Shown: positions 19,632 through 26,508, counted from the stretch's first letter. The stretch: DNA of 41,164 nucleotides from Pelagibacteraceae bacterium AG-426-G09 (GCA_003210075.1 QCNR01000013.1:1-41164), one strand, 5' to 3'. Translations and numbers: made by a program. Notes: generated from the letters alone by a model not told the origin.

Positions 19632-20002
19632 AAAAAATTAATATTAAGACTAGTTTTAAAGATAAACGTGGAATTATAGTTGATTTATTAGAGAAGAAAT
19701 CAATTAATGCTATTACATATATTACTCAAAAGAAAAATACAATAAGAGGTAATCATTTTCATAAGAAGACTATTCAGTGGAATTATATATTAGAGGGTAA
19801 AATTGAACTTTTTACAAAAAAAAAAAATTCTAAAATTAAAAAGATCATCTTAAAAAAAGGTGATTTAGCAGTAACAGATAAGAACGAGTCTCACGCCCTT
19901 AGAGCAATAAAAAATACTAAATTTTTAGTTTTTACTCAAGGACCTAGAGGTGGAAAAGAATACGAAAATGACACTTTCAGGCTGAAAATACCTCTTGTAT
20001 AA
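19628..20002 (+). CDS. RmlC-like cupin, probable sugar-nucleotide isomerase/epimerase
   Basis: Small 124-residue single-cupin protein. The first cupin motif is RGNHFHKKT near 39-47 with two His, followed by ILEGKIELF; the second is KGDLAVTDKNESHAL near 77-91. The ending GPRGGKEYENDTFRL is common in cupins encoded within polysaccharide clusters. Relatives include FdtA/WxcM-type 3,4-ketoisomerases and RmlC-type epimerases, and the operon position fits such a role on the keto-sugar. The tail differs from classical FdtA, so the exact reaction is open. It is coupled to the C-methyltransferase by a 4 nt overlap. Confidence 0.7.
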   Translation: MKKINIKTSFKDKRGIIVDLLEKKSINAITYITQKKNTIRGNHFHKKTIQWNYILEGKIELFTKKKNSKIKKIILKKGDLAVTDKNESHALRAIKNTKFLVFTQGPRGGKEYENDTFRLKIPLV

Positions 20003-20041
20003 ATATAGTTAGACTCAAGATAGAATTAATTAAATAAATAT

Positions 20042-20758
20042 ATGTTAGATAAAATTAACAAAATACTTTCTCAAATTAATTTAAGATTAGAAAAAGTATC
20101 TCATAATCCAAAATTTATGGATCTATTCTTACCAATCATCCAAAAGAAAAGAATTAATACAATCTACGATGTAGGAGCAAACATAGGACAATTTGCATTT
20201 GAACTTAGAAAATACGGTTACAAAGATAGAATTATAAGTTTTGAGCCTGTATCAAAAGTTCACAATAAATTAGTAGAAAATTCAAAGAATGATAGTAGTT
20301 GGGATGTTTATGATAGATGTGCAATTGGAAATCAAGATGGAGATATTGAAATAAACATTTCAAATTATGATTTGTCATCAAGCATATTACAAATGACACC
20401 AAAACATTTGGAAGCAAAAAAAAATTCTGGATTTATAAATAAGGAAAAAACAAAAATATTTAAATTAGACTCTATATTAGGAAATGGAAATTTAGATAAT
20501 AAAAAAGCAATGTTAAAAATTGATACACAAGGATATGAGTGGGAGGTACTCCAAGGTGCAAAAAATAATCTTGAAAAATTTGAAGTTCTACTCGTTGAGG
20601 TTTCATTTGTAAGGTTATATGAAAATGAAAAATTATGGAAAGACATATTCAATTATATTGAATCTTTTGACTTCGAGCTTTGGTTGTTAGAAAGAGGTTT
20701 TGTTGATCGCAAAACAAAACAAATTTTACAGGCTGATGTAGTATTTTGTAAAAAATAA
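20042..20758 (+). CDS. FkbM-family methyltransferase
   Basis: SAM-dependent methyltransferase of the FkbM family, which mostly O-methylates sugar or polyketide hydroxyls. Motif I is IYDVGANIGQFAFELRKYGY near 39-58, then ISFEPVSKVHNKL, and LKIDTQGYEWEVLQGA near 158-173, a highly characteristic FkbM block. Length 238 is normal. It is the last gene of the sugar cluster, 39 nt after the cupin and 26 nt before dapB, and may cap or decorate the glycan built by the neighbouring glycosyltransferase. Confidence 0.88.
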   Translation: MLDKINKILSQINLRLEKVSHNPKFMDLFLPIIQKKRINTIYDVGANIGQFAFELRKYGYKDRIISFEPVSKVHNKLVENSKNDSSWDVYDRCAIGNQDGDIEINISNYDLSSSILQMTPKHLEAKKNSGFINKEKTKIFKLDSILGNGNLDNKKAMLKIDTQGYEWEVLQGAKNNLEKFEVLLVEVSFVRLYENEKLWKDIFNYIESFDFELWLLERGFVDRKTKQILQADVVFCKK

Positions 20759-20784
20759 GTTATTTTCTTAGTTGGTAAAAATAA

Positions 20785-21561
20785 ATGAAAAAAATTAAAT
20801 TAGCAATTACTGGATGTATGGGAAGAATGGGGCAGCAGATAATAAAATCTGCTAAATCTAATAAAAATTTTGTAGTTACGGTAATCACTGAAAACAGATT
20901 AATTAAAAAAAAAATTAATGGATTACCAATAAGTTTAAATGATGAGAGAGCATTTAAGAAGGCTGATGTTATAATTGATTTTACAATTCCTAAATGCACG
21001 TTTGAAGTTTTAAAAATAGCCACTAAACTAAAAAAAAAGGTTATTATAGGAACAACTGGTTTCACTAAAAAAGAAGAAAATTTAATAAAAAAATACTCAA
21101 GAAAAATACCTATTTTAAAAGCAGGAAATATGAGCTTGGGTATCAATCTCCTAATGTATTTAACAGAAATTGCGTCTGCTTCGCTTGGAAATAATTACCT
21201 AAGTAAAGTTTTTGAGGCACATCATAGACACAAAAAAGATCATCCATCAGGCACTGCCTTAATGTTAGGAAAAGGTATTGCAGTTGGTAAAAATAAAAAT
21301 TTATATAAATTAATTGGTAAAAAATATTTAAATAAAAAATCTTTTCCATATGGAAAAAAGATTAATTTTAACTCAATAAGAAAAGGAGAAATTATTGGAG
21401 AGCATGAAGTAAAATTTTCTAGTGGTAAAGAGATTATTACTCTTAATCATGAAGCATTTGACAGATCTCTTTACTCCGAGGGCGCCTTAACAGCTGCTAA
21501 ATGGTTGTATAACAAAAAACCAGGTCTTTATTCGATGCGAAGTCTTTTGAATTTTAAATAA
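20785..21561 (+). CDS. dapB: 4-hydroxy-tetrahydrodipicolinate reductase
   Basis: Reduces HTPA to tetrahydrodipicolinate in lysine and diaminopimelate synthesis, feeding peptidoglycan. N-terminal dinucleotide fold TGCMGRMGQQIIKSA near 9-23; GTTGFTKKE near 91-99; active-site block HHRHKKDHPSGTAL near 147-160, with the catalytic His/Lys set. Length 258 is typical. Its stop overlaps the nth start by one base (TAATG), so dapB-nth-adenosine kinase is a tight run. In many alphaproteobacteria dapB follows dnaJ directly. Confidence 0.96.
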   Translation: MKKIKLAITGCMGRMGQQIIKSAKSNKNFVVTVITENRLIKKKINGLPISLNDERAFKKADVIIDFTIPKCTFEVLKIATKLKKKVIIGTTGFTKKEENLIKKYSRKIPILKAGNMSLGINLLMYLTEIASASLGNNYLSKVFEAHHRHKKDHPSGTALMLGKGIAVGKNKNLYKLIGKKYLNKKSFPYGKKINFNSIRKGEIIGEHEVKFSSGKEIITLNHEAFDRSLYSEGALTAAKWLYNKKPGLYSMRSLLNFK

Positions 21562-22214
21562 TGAATGAAGTTCAAAGAGCAAAAATTGTTCTTAAAGTTT
21601 TAAATAAGACTTATCCAAAAACTCCTATTCCTCTAAAACATAGGAATATATTTACGTTATTAATATCTGTTCTTCTGTCTGCTCAATGTACTGATCTAAA
21701 TGTTAATAATGTAACAAAGGATATCTATCCAAAATATTATAAACCCGAGCATTTTGTTAAGCTTGGTAGAAAAAAGATTGAAAAATTAATTAGAAGTATA
21801 GGTATCTTTAGAATAAAAGCTAAAAGTGTTTATAATCTATCAAAAACTTTAGTAGAGAAATATCAAGGCAAAGTACCAAAAACTTTTGAGCAATTGGAAG
21901 AGTTGCCAGGTGTAGGACATAAAACTGCTAGTGTAGTTATGTCTCAAGGGTTTGGATATCCAGCATTTCCAGTAGACACTCATATTCATAGACTTGCACA
22001 ACGATGGGGGCTTACTAATGGAAAAGATGTAATTCAAACAGAAAAAGATTTAAAACGTTTATTTCCAAAAAGATACTGGAATAAACTCCACCTTCAAATT
22101 ATTTACTATGGAAGAGAATTCTGTAAGGCAAGAGAATGCTATGGAATATCTTGTAAAATTTGCACTAGTTGTTATCCTAATAGAAAAAAACCAATAAAAA
22201 CCAAGAAAGCATAA
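21561..22214 (+). CDS. nth: Endonuclease III (DNA glycosylase/AP lyase)
   Basis: Removes oxidised pyrimidines and nicks at abasic sites in base-excision repair. The helix-hairpin-helix is LEELPGVGHKTASVVM near 112-127 with the catalytic Lys, and the catalytic Asp is in FPVDTHIHRLAQRW near 136-149. The C-terminal Cys cluster is FCKARECYGISCKICTSC, which has five Cys with spacing different from the classical C-X6-C-X2-C-X5-C of E. coli Nth but enough to hold a 4Fe-4S cluster. Length 217 is normal. One-nt gap to the next gene. Confidence 0.94.
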   Translation: MNEVQRAKIVLKVLNKTYPKTPIPLKHRNIFTLLISVLLSAQCTDLNVNNVTKDIYPKYYKPEHFVKLGRKKIEKLIRSIGIFRIKAKSVYNLSKTLVEKYQGKVPKTFEQLEELPGVGHKTASVVMSQGFGYPAFPVDTHIHRLAQRWGLTNGKDVIQTEKDLKRLFPKRYWNKLHLQIIYYGREFCKARECYGISCKICTSCYPNRKKPIKTKKA

Positions 22215-22215
22215 T

Positions 22216-23145
22216 ATGAAAATTTTAGGAATAGGAAATGCAATTGTTGATGTTATTTGTAAAGTTAACGACAGTTTTATATCTCAAAATGAATTAACAA
22301 AAGGTACAATGAAATTATTTTTTGATGAAAATGAATTCAAAAAATTGTTAACTAATTTAAAGATCGAAAAAACTGTCTCTGGAGGATCAGTTGCAAACTC
22401 AATAGTGGGTATAGCTCAACTAGATAATAAGGTAGGTTTTATAGGTAAAGTTTCCGATGATGAATTTGGAAGTAAATATGAGGAAGGTTTAAAAAAAGAG
22501 AATGTTCAATATTTTTACTCTAAGAAAAAGGAAGAGCTACCAACAGGAACATGCTTAATATTAGTTACACCTGACTCTGAGAGAACAATGTGTACTTTTC
22601 TGGGTACGGCAGGAAAAATTAATGAAAATGACGTTGACTCTGATGCTATTAAACAAAGTCAAATAATATTTTTAGAGGGCTATCTTTGGGATGAAGGCGA
22701 ACCTAAGAAAGCATTTGATAAAGCGATTAGCAGCGCAAAAAAAGTTGCAATGTCTCTTTCTGATCAATTTTGTGTAGATAGACATAAACCTCATTTTTTA
22801 CAATTGGTAAAAAACAAATTGGATATAACTTTTGCTAACGAACAAGAAATCACCTCATTAATTGATGCTAAGAAGTTTGAAGAAGTAATAAGCTTTTCAA
22901 AACAACTAAATAAATTAATGGTGATTACAAGAGGTGAAAAGGGTGCGGTTGCAATCCAAGGTGAAGAAGTTATTGAATGTGATGTACATAAAAATCTTAA
23001 AATTGTAGATCTTACAGGTGCAGGTGACCTTTTCGCAGCTGGGTTTCTACATGGCTATGTTAATAAGTTATCAATTAAAGATAGTCTAGAAAAAGGCACA
23101 GAAATGTCATCAAAAGTTATTCAGCAAATAGGTGCGAGACTTTAG
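22216..23145 (+). CDS. PfkB-family kinase, probable adenosine kinase
   Basis: Ribokinase fold. The N-terminal substrate signature is SGGSVANSIVGIAQLDNKVGF near 56-76, and the C-terminal PfkB signature is DLTGAGDLFAAGFLHGY near 264-280, with the catalytic Asp in GAGD. The family would phosphorylate adenosine or a related nucleoside with ATP. The adenosine-kinase assignment comes from overall resemblance to the alphaproteobacterial AdoK group (GNAIVDV start, SLSDQFCVDRH in mid-protein); another sugar or nucleoside substrate is possible. The last 29 nt overlap the small ArfA-like gene on the other strand. Confidence 0.8.
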   Translation: MKILGIGNAIVDVICKVNDSFISQNELTKGTMKLFFDENEFKKLLTNLKIEKTVSGGSVANSIVGIAQLDNKVGFIGKVSDDEFGSKYEEGLKKENVQYFYSKKKEELPTGTCLILVTPDSERTMCTFLGTAGKINENDVDSDAIKQSQIIFLEGYLWDEGEPKKAFDKAISSAKKVAMSLSDQFCVDRHKPHFLQLVKNKLDITFANEQEITSLIDAKKFEEVISFSKQLNKLMVITRGEKGAVAIQGEEVIECDVHKNLKIVDLTGAGDLFAAGFLHGYVNKLSIKDSLEKGTEMSSKVIQQIGARL

Positions 23146-23248
23146 TCTTCTTTCTTTTAAAACTTCCCTTGCCTTTTTTTGGTTTCACTTTTTTTTGGCT
23201 GAATTTTTTTGAGTAAAGTTCTTTAGCAATAAAATTTCTTTTTTTCAT
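23117..23248 (-). CDS. ArfA-like alternative ribosome-rescue factor (43 residues)
   Basis: Short gene easily missed by size cut-offs. The protein opens MKKRNFIAKELYSKKF, then SQKKVKPKKGKGSFKRKK, and ends TKVSHLFAE before TAA. The block N-x-I...L...F-x-Q-x-V-x-x-KKGKGS-(F/Y)-x-RK matches E. coli ArfA, whose KKGKGSY lies in the part that enters the mRNA channel of stalled ribosomes and recruits RF2. Seven- and eight-A runs stay in frame, which supports real coding. Its ATG overlaps the TGA of the upstream regulator gene (ATGA, 4 nt), and its 3' end overlaps the adenosine kinase gene by 29 nt. Unlike E. coli arfA, which makes a longer reading frame whose mRNA is cut, this one has a stop soon after the core. 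The homology is read by eye. Confidence 0.68.
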   Translation of the reverse strand: MKKRNFIAKELYSKKFSQKKVKPKKGKGSFKRKKTKVSHLFAE

Positions 23249-23811
23249 TTTGAAATTTTATATCCATTATTATTATTCAAGATAAGATTATTATCTTTAA
23301 AAGTGTCTGCGATTTTTTTTCTCAATCTATAAATATGTGTTTCTACAGTATGAGTTTCTAGATCTCCGGTTTGTTTCCAAACATTTTTTTGAAGTTCAAC
23401 TGTAGAACTTTCTATCTTTGAATTATTTAGATAAATTAATAAATCAATTTCTTTTTCAGTCAATTTTAGAAATAAGCCTTCTTTTGAAATAACTCTCGAA
23501 TTTAAATCTATTATATAATTTCCCAAAGATATATTTGATTTAATTTCGTAATTACTCTTTGATAAAAAAACGTTAATTTGCTGCAGTAAATTTTTAATTT
23601 TAAATATCTTATTATAAGAAATAAAATTTTTAAAATTTCCTTTTAAATCAGATGAAATCACTAATACATCAGGATTTTCAATTAAAAAGTTTTGAAAATC
23701 ACTATTGTTTTCACTAAAGTTAATTAAATTAAAATTTAAATCTAATTTAATCTCAGTTAAAATTTCATATAATGTAGGTAGCTTTAATAAAACAACATTT
23801 AATTTATTCAT
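23245..23811 (-). CDS. OmpR-type winged-helix regulator with degenerate receiver domain
   Basis: 188 residues. The C-terminal 95 form an OmpR/PhoB winged helix: LKLTEKEIDLLIYL near 119-132, then THTVETHIYRLRKKI near 153-167 (recognition helix) and GYKIS at the end. The N-terminal part keeps a receiver-like alternation (VVLLKL...PDVLVIS) but lacks the acidic pair after strand 1, has Ser where the phosphorylated Asp is expected (PDVLVIS against PDLILLD), and is shortened. No histidine kinase lies in the window. It therefore probably works without phosphorylation. It reads into the ArfA-like gene (ATGA overlap) and is divergent from the YkuD gene with one base between the start codons. Confidence 0.8.
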   Translation of the reverse strand: MNKLNVVLLKLPTLYEILTEIKLDLNFNLINFSENNSDFQNFLIENPDVLVISSDLKGNFKNFISYNKIFKIKNLLQQINVFLSKSNYEIKSNISLGNYIIDLNSRVISKEGLFLKLTEKEIDLLIYLNNSKIESSTVELQKNVWKQTGDLETHTVETHIYRLRKKIADTFKDNNLILNNNNGYKISK

Positions 23812-23812
23812 T

Positions 23813-24307
23813 ATGATAATTAGGTTAAATAAAAATATTATTCGTATAAATCAATTTAAACTAAAATGTTCTATAGGAAAAGGTGGAATTAAGAAAAAAA
23901 TTAAAGAAGGTGATAAAATAACACCAAGAGGCACTTATAATTTAGGAAACTTATATTATAGGTTGGATAGAGTTGGAAAATTCCGAACTAAACTGAAAAA
24001 AAAAATCATAAAAAAAAATATGGGATGGTGTGATGACCCAAATTCCAAGTTTTATAACAAGCAAATTAAATTAAAAAAGAAATATAAATTTTCTTTTGAA
24101 AAACTATACAGAAAGGATCATAAATACGATTTTCTAGTTCCTATAGAATATAATTTTAAAAAACCAATTAAAAATAAAGGTAGTGCAATTTTTATACATT
24201 TGACTAAGAATTATAAAACTACCGCAGGGTGCATAGCATTAAATAAAAAAGATTTTTTAGTATTATTAAATTTGATAAACAAAAAGACCAAAATTAAAAT
24301 TGTTTAG
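23813..24307 (+). CDS. YkuD-domain (L,D-transpeptidase catalytic domain) protein
   Basis: 164 residues with the YkuD catalytic pattern: FIHL with His129 and TTAGCIAL with Cys140 as nucleophile, plus the early GKGGIKKKIKEGDKITPRGTY block typical of the short alphaproteobacterial YkuD group. Family members make 3-3 cross-links in peptidoglycan or attach proteins to it. No signal peptide is visible, so export or a cytoplasmic role is open. I chose the ATG at 23813, where the domain begins; an upstream in-frame start at 23705 would run through the divergent regulator gene and add residues foreign to the family. The 3' end overlaps yggS by 14 nt, convergent. Confidence 0.85.
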   Translation: MIIRLNKNIIRINQFKLKCSIGKGGIKKKIKEGDKITPRGTYNLGNLYYRLDRVGKFRTKLKKKIIKKNMGWCDDPNSKFYNKQIKLKKKYKFSFEKLYRKDHKYDFLVPIEYNFKKPIKNKGSAIFIHLTKNYKTTAGCIALNKKDFLVLLNLINKKTKIKIV

Positions 24308-24965
24308 TTCTTTCTCCAAAAATTTTTGTACCAATTCTTATAAATGATGTTTTGTAAATTAGAGCATCGATATAATCATTTGACATACCTAAGCTTAATT
24401 CTTTAAAATTTAACTCATCGTTTTTTCTTTTTATTATTGAAAAATAATTACCAGCGGGTTTATCTATTGGGGGAAGACACATTAATCCAATTATATCTAA
24501 GTCGATATTTTTACATTCATTAACCAATTCGTTTAAGTTATCTAAATTTACACCAGATTTTTGAGTTTCCTCTCCAATATTGACCTGTAAAAAAAATTTT
24601 AATTTTTTATTCTGTTTTATTTGTTCCTCAGCAATTTTTTGGGCTAATTTAATACTATCAATGGAATGTATGTAATCAAATATAGCTACAGCTTGCTTAA
24701 CTTTGTTTGATTGCAACCTACCAATCATATGTAATTTGATGTTATTTTTATTTGTTTTAATCTCTTTCCATTTGCTCAAAGCTTCTTGAACTTTGTTTTC
24801 ACCAAAATGTTCGTGACCAAATTCGATTAATGGTAAAATGTCTTCCATTCCAAATGTTTTTGATACTGCAATTATTTTTGGATTATAATTCGGATATTTT
24901 AATTTGTTAATCTTTTGCTTAACTTTTTCTTGTAAATCAACTATGTTTTTAACACTACGATGCAT
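24294..24965 (-). CDS. YggS/PLPBP-family pyridoxal-phosphate homeostasis protein
   Basis: Single-domain PLP-binding protein with a TIM-barrel fold like alanine racemase's N-terminal domain. It has no known enzymatic activity and keeps free PLP and amino-acid pools balanced. The PLP lysine is in PKIIAVSKTFG near 28-38, then FGENKVQEALSKW near 56-68, HMIGRLQSNK near 79-88, and the phosphate-binding region SLGMSNDYIDAL near 190-201. Length 223 is typical. Its ATG shares the ATGCAT hexamer with the divergent TenI-like gene. Confidence 0.93.
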   Translation of the reverse strand: MHRSVKNIVDLQEKVKQKINKLKYPNYNPKIIAVSKTFGMEDILPLIEFGHEHFGENKVQEALSKWKEIKTNKNNIKLHMIGRLQSNKVKQAVAIFDYIHSIDSIKLAQKIAEEQIKQNKKLKFFLQVNIGEETQKSGVNLDNLNELVNECKNIDLDIIGLMCLPPIDKPAGNYFSIIKRKNDELNFKELSLGMSNDYIDALIYKTSFIRIGTKIFGERTKQF

Positions 24966-25505
24966 ATTTCAAAATTAAAAAAATATTATTTTATAGATGA
25001 TTTTAATCCTATTCATTTAAAGGATCTAGACAAAAATATTACCCTTATTTGGAGATCAAAAGATAATAAAAATGACTTAAGAAAAATTTTTGAATTGGCC
25101 AAATTTTGTAAGAAAAATAGAATTGAATTATTTTTGTCAAATAATGTTAAATTAGCTTTAAAATTAAAGTTAAATGGAGCTTATATTTCTGCCTACAATA
25201 AAGAATTTAGATTTAATAGCTTTAATTTAAAAAAAAATTTTAAGATGTTGGGATCAGCTCATAATCTTTTTGAGGTAAATACTAAAAAGATGCAAAATAT
25301 TAAAGAAATTTTTATTTCACCAATATTTAAATACAAGAACCGTTCACCATTTGGAATTCATAAATGCAGATTTTTTTTTGACGACCAAAGTTATAAGAAA
25401 GTTGCGCTAGGCGGTGTTAACTTTAACAATATTAATTTGTTATTAATAACTAAGTTTATTGGATTGGCTGGTATATCTTTATTTAAAAAAAAAGGCCCCA
25501 AATAA
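24960..25505 (+). CDS. TenI/thiamine-phosphate-synthase-like protein
   Basis: 181 residues with the order of the ThiE/TenI TIM barrel: LFLSNNVKLALKLKLNGAYIS near 58-78 (family 'l.iNd...lA...gadGvHl'), GSAHNLFEV near 96-104, IFISPIFKYKNRSPFG near 115-130 (family 'fGpvfpT.tK') and VALGGVNFNNI near 146-156 (family 'aiGGI...N'). The short length and changed active-site positions make true ThiE activity doubtful; TenI-like regulators or thiazole aromatases share this fold. No other thiamine gene is in the window. The gene ends inside the bidirectional terminator stem before the porin. Confidence 0.68.
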   Translation: MHISKLKKYYFIDDFNPIHLKDLDKNITLIWRSKDNKNDLRKIFELAKFCKKNRIELFLSNNVKLALKLKLNGAYISAYNKEFRFNSFNLKKNFKMLGSAHNLFEVNTKKMQNIKEIFISPIFKYKNRSPFGIHKCRFFFDDQSYKKVALGGVNFNNINLLLITKFIGLAGISLFKKKGPK

Positions 25506-25517
25506 ATTGGGGCCTTT
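25491..25517. terminator. Bidirectional intrinsic terminator between the TenI-like gene and the porin
   Basis: Nine-bp perfect stem AAAGGCCCC (25491-25499) / GGGGCCTTT (25509-25517) with a 9 nt loop. An A-tract precedes it and a T-rich stretch follows, so it can work on both strands, ending the rightward TenI-like transcript and the leftward porin transcript. It is GC-rich in a very AT-rich region. The stem contains the last codons of the TenI-like gene. Confidence 0.88.
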
Positions 25518-25538
25518 AATATTTTATTCTAAACTAGA

Positions 25539-26477
25539 TTAGAACGAGAATGAAACTGCAATAGCTTTATTTTCGTCTGTAGTTCCAGATGAATAACCAA
25601 CGTTATCAGCTTTTGTTACGTGAGCTTTAACTGCCATTGAGCCCATTGAGTAAGAAACTTGATAAGAAGTTGTCTCTTCGTCTGTGTCTTGCTTAGCGTT
25701 ATCAGCTGTAGATCTATCAATTGAAACTGTTAGATCATCGTTAACTGCAAAAGATGCACCTACGTGGAATGCATCAATGTCAGAACTACTTGCTGTAGCT
25801 TGGTCAATTGACGTGTCAGTAACACCGATTGTTAATCCACCAACTGCATATGAAGCAGATAATGTAATTTCATCAGTATCATTGTTTTGGTCGCTTGGGT
25901 TAATGTTACCCCAGCTTGCTGCAACTGTAAGACCATCAGCTAAGTCAGCTCTTTTAACTTTAAGAACTGTATCTGTACCACCAACTGCTCCTGGTGACAT
26001 AGCTATTCCTACATCAAAACCAGCGATATCGCTGTTTGTGTATGCAAGGTTAGTTGTTCCAGTTACACCGTCAGCTAAGTGCTTACCAGTCTCTGTTCCA
26101 ACACCATTTGATAATGAGTAAGAAGCAGATCCGTATGCATTAGGCACTAATCTGTTATGACCACCTTTATCAGCGGCTGTTTGAACGAAGAAAGTACCGT
26201 TTCCAGTGTCTATTGAGATAGTTTGATCATCGAATGGTGTTGCTCCATCATCTAACTCGTAAGATGCAGTAACAGTCCAACCCATGTCAGTCTCACCTGA
26301 TCCACTTAGAGTAATACTGTCACCGAAAGAAAATCTTTCGCCTGTTACTTCGTCATCATCAGATGATGAATAAGTAAATCCAGCACTACCAGAAGCAGAC
26401 ATTTCTAAAGCTTGAGCAGATCCAATTGCAAATGTTCCTGCAATAGCTGTCAAACCTAGTTTTTTTAGTTTGTCCAT
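25539..26477 (-). CDS. Outer-membrane porin (general Gram-negative type)
   Basis: Classical Sec signal peptide ending near SAQA, followed by mature LEMSASGSAGFTYSSS. The protein consists of alternating beta strands rich in Gly, Ser, Thr and Asp, with acidic loops (SSDDDEV, NPSDQNNDTD), and ends in the aromatic C-terminal strand AIAVSFSF, whose final Phe is the Bam recognition signal. Length 312 suits a 16-strand trimeric porin. GC content is clearly higher than in its neighbours and codon choice looks biased, as expected of a very highly expressed gene. It has its own promoter region, an AAGGAG ribosome site and a strong terminator. Substrate preference cannot be read. Confidence 0.92.
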   Translation of the reverse strand: MDKLKKLGLTAIAGTFAIGSAQALEMSASGSAGFTYSSSDDDEVTGERFSFGDSITLSGSGETDMGWTVTASYELDDGATPFDDQTISIDTGNGTFFVQTAADKGGHNRLVPNAYGSASYSLSNGVGTETGKHLADGVTGTTNLAYTNSDIAGFDVGIAMSPGAVGGTDTVLKVKRADLADGLTVAASWGNINPSDQNNDTDEITLSASYAVGGLTIGVTDTSIDQATASSSDIDAFHVGASFAVNDDLTVSIDRSTADNAKQDTDEETTSYQVSYSMGSMAVKAHVTKADNVGYSSGTTDENKAIAVSFSF

Positions 26478-26490
26478 GTTTATACTCCTT

Positions 26491-26508
26491 TTTATAATTA
26501 ATTATAAA
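26491..26508 (-). promoter_or_regulatory. 18-bp AT palindrome with a TATAAT -10 upstream of the porin
   Basis: TTTATAATTAATTATAAA is a perfect palindrome 13 nt before the porin ATG. Read on the minus strand it holds a consensus -10 (TATAAT, 26506-26501); the -35 region is weak (TTTTTG-like at about 17 nt). A transcript from here would have a leader of roughly 17 nt with AAGGAG. The palindrome might also be an operator, but AT-only palindromes arise easily here. Confidence 0.45.

Noticed and set aside
23181..23190. GTTTCAC half-site of parS
   Set aside because: Only one arm is present, and it encodes part of the ArfA-like KVKP stretch on the other strand; ParB needs the full palindrome.
23705..23812. 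Longer N-terminus for the YkuD protein starting at 23705
   Set aside because: It would be antisense to the first 107 nt of the divergent regulator, and the added residues are not part of the domain.
25684..26121. Long open frame antisense to the porin
   Set aside because: A shadow of the porin's GC-richer, biased codons; no recognisable domain or ribosome site.
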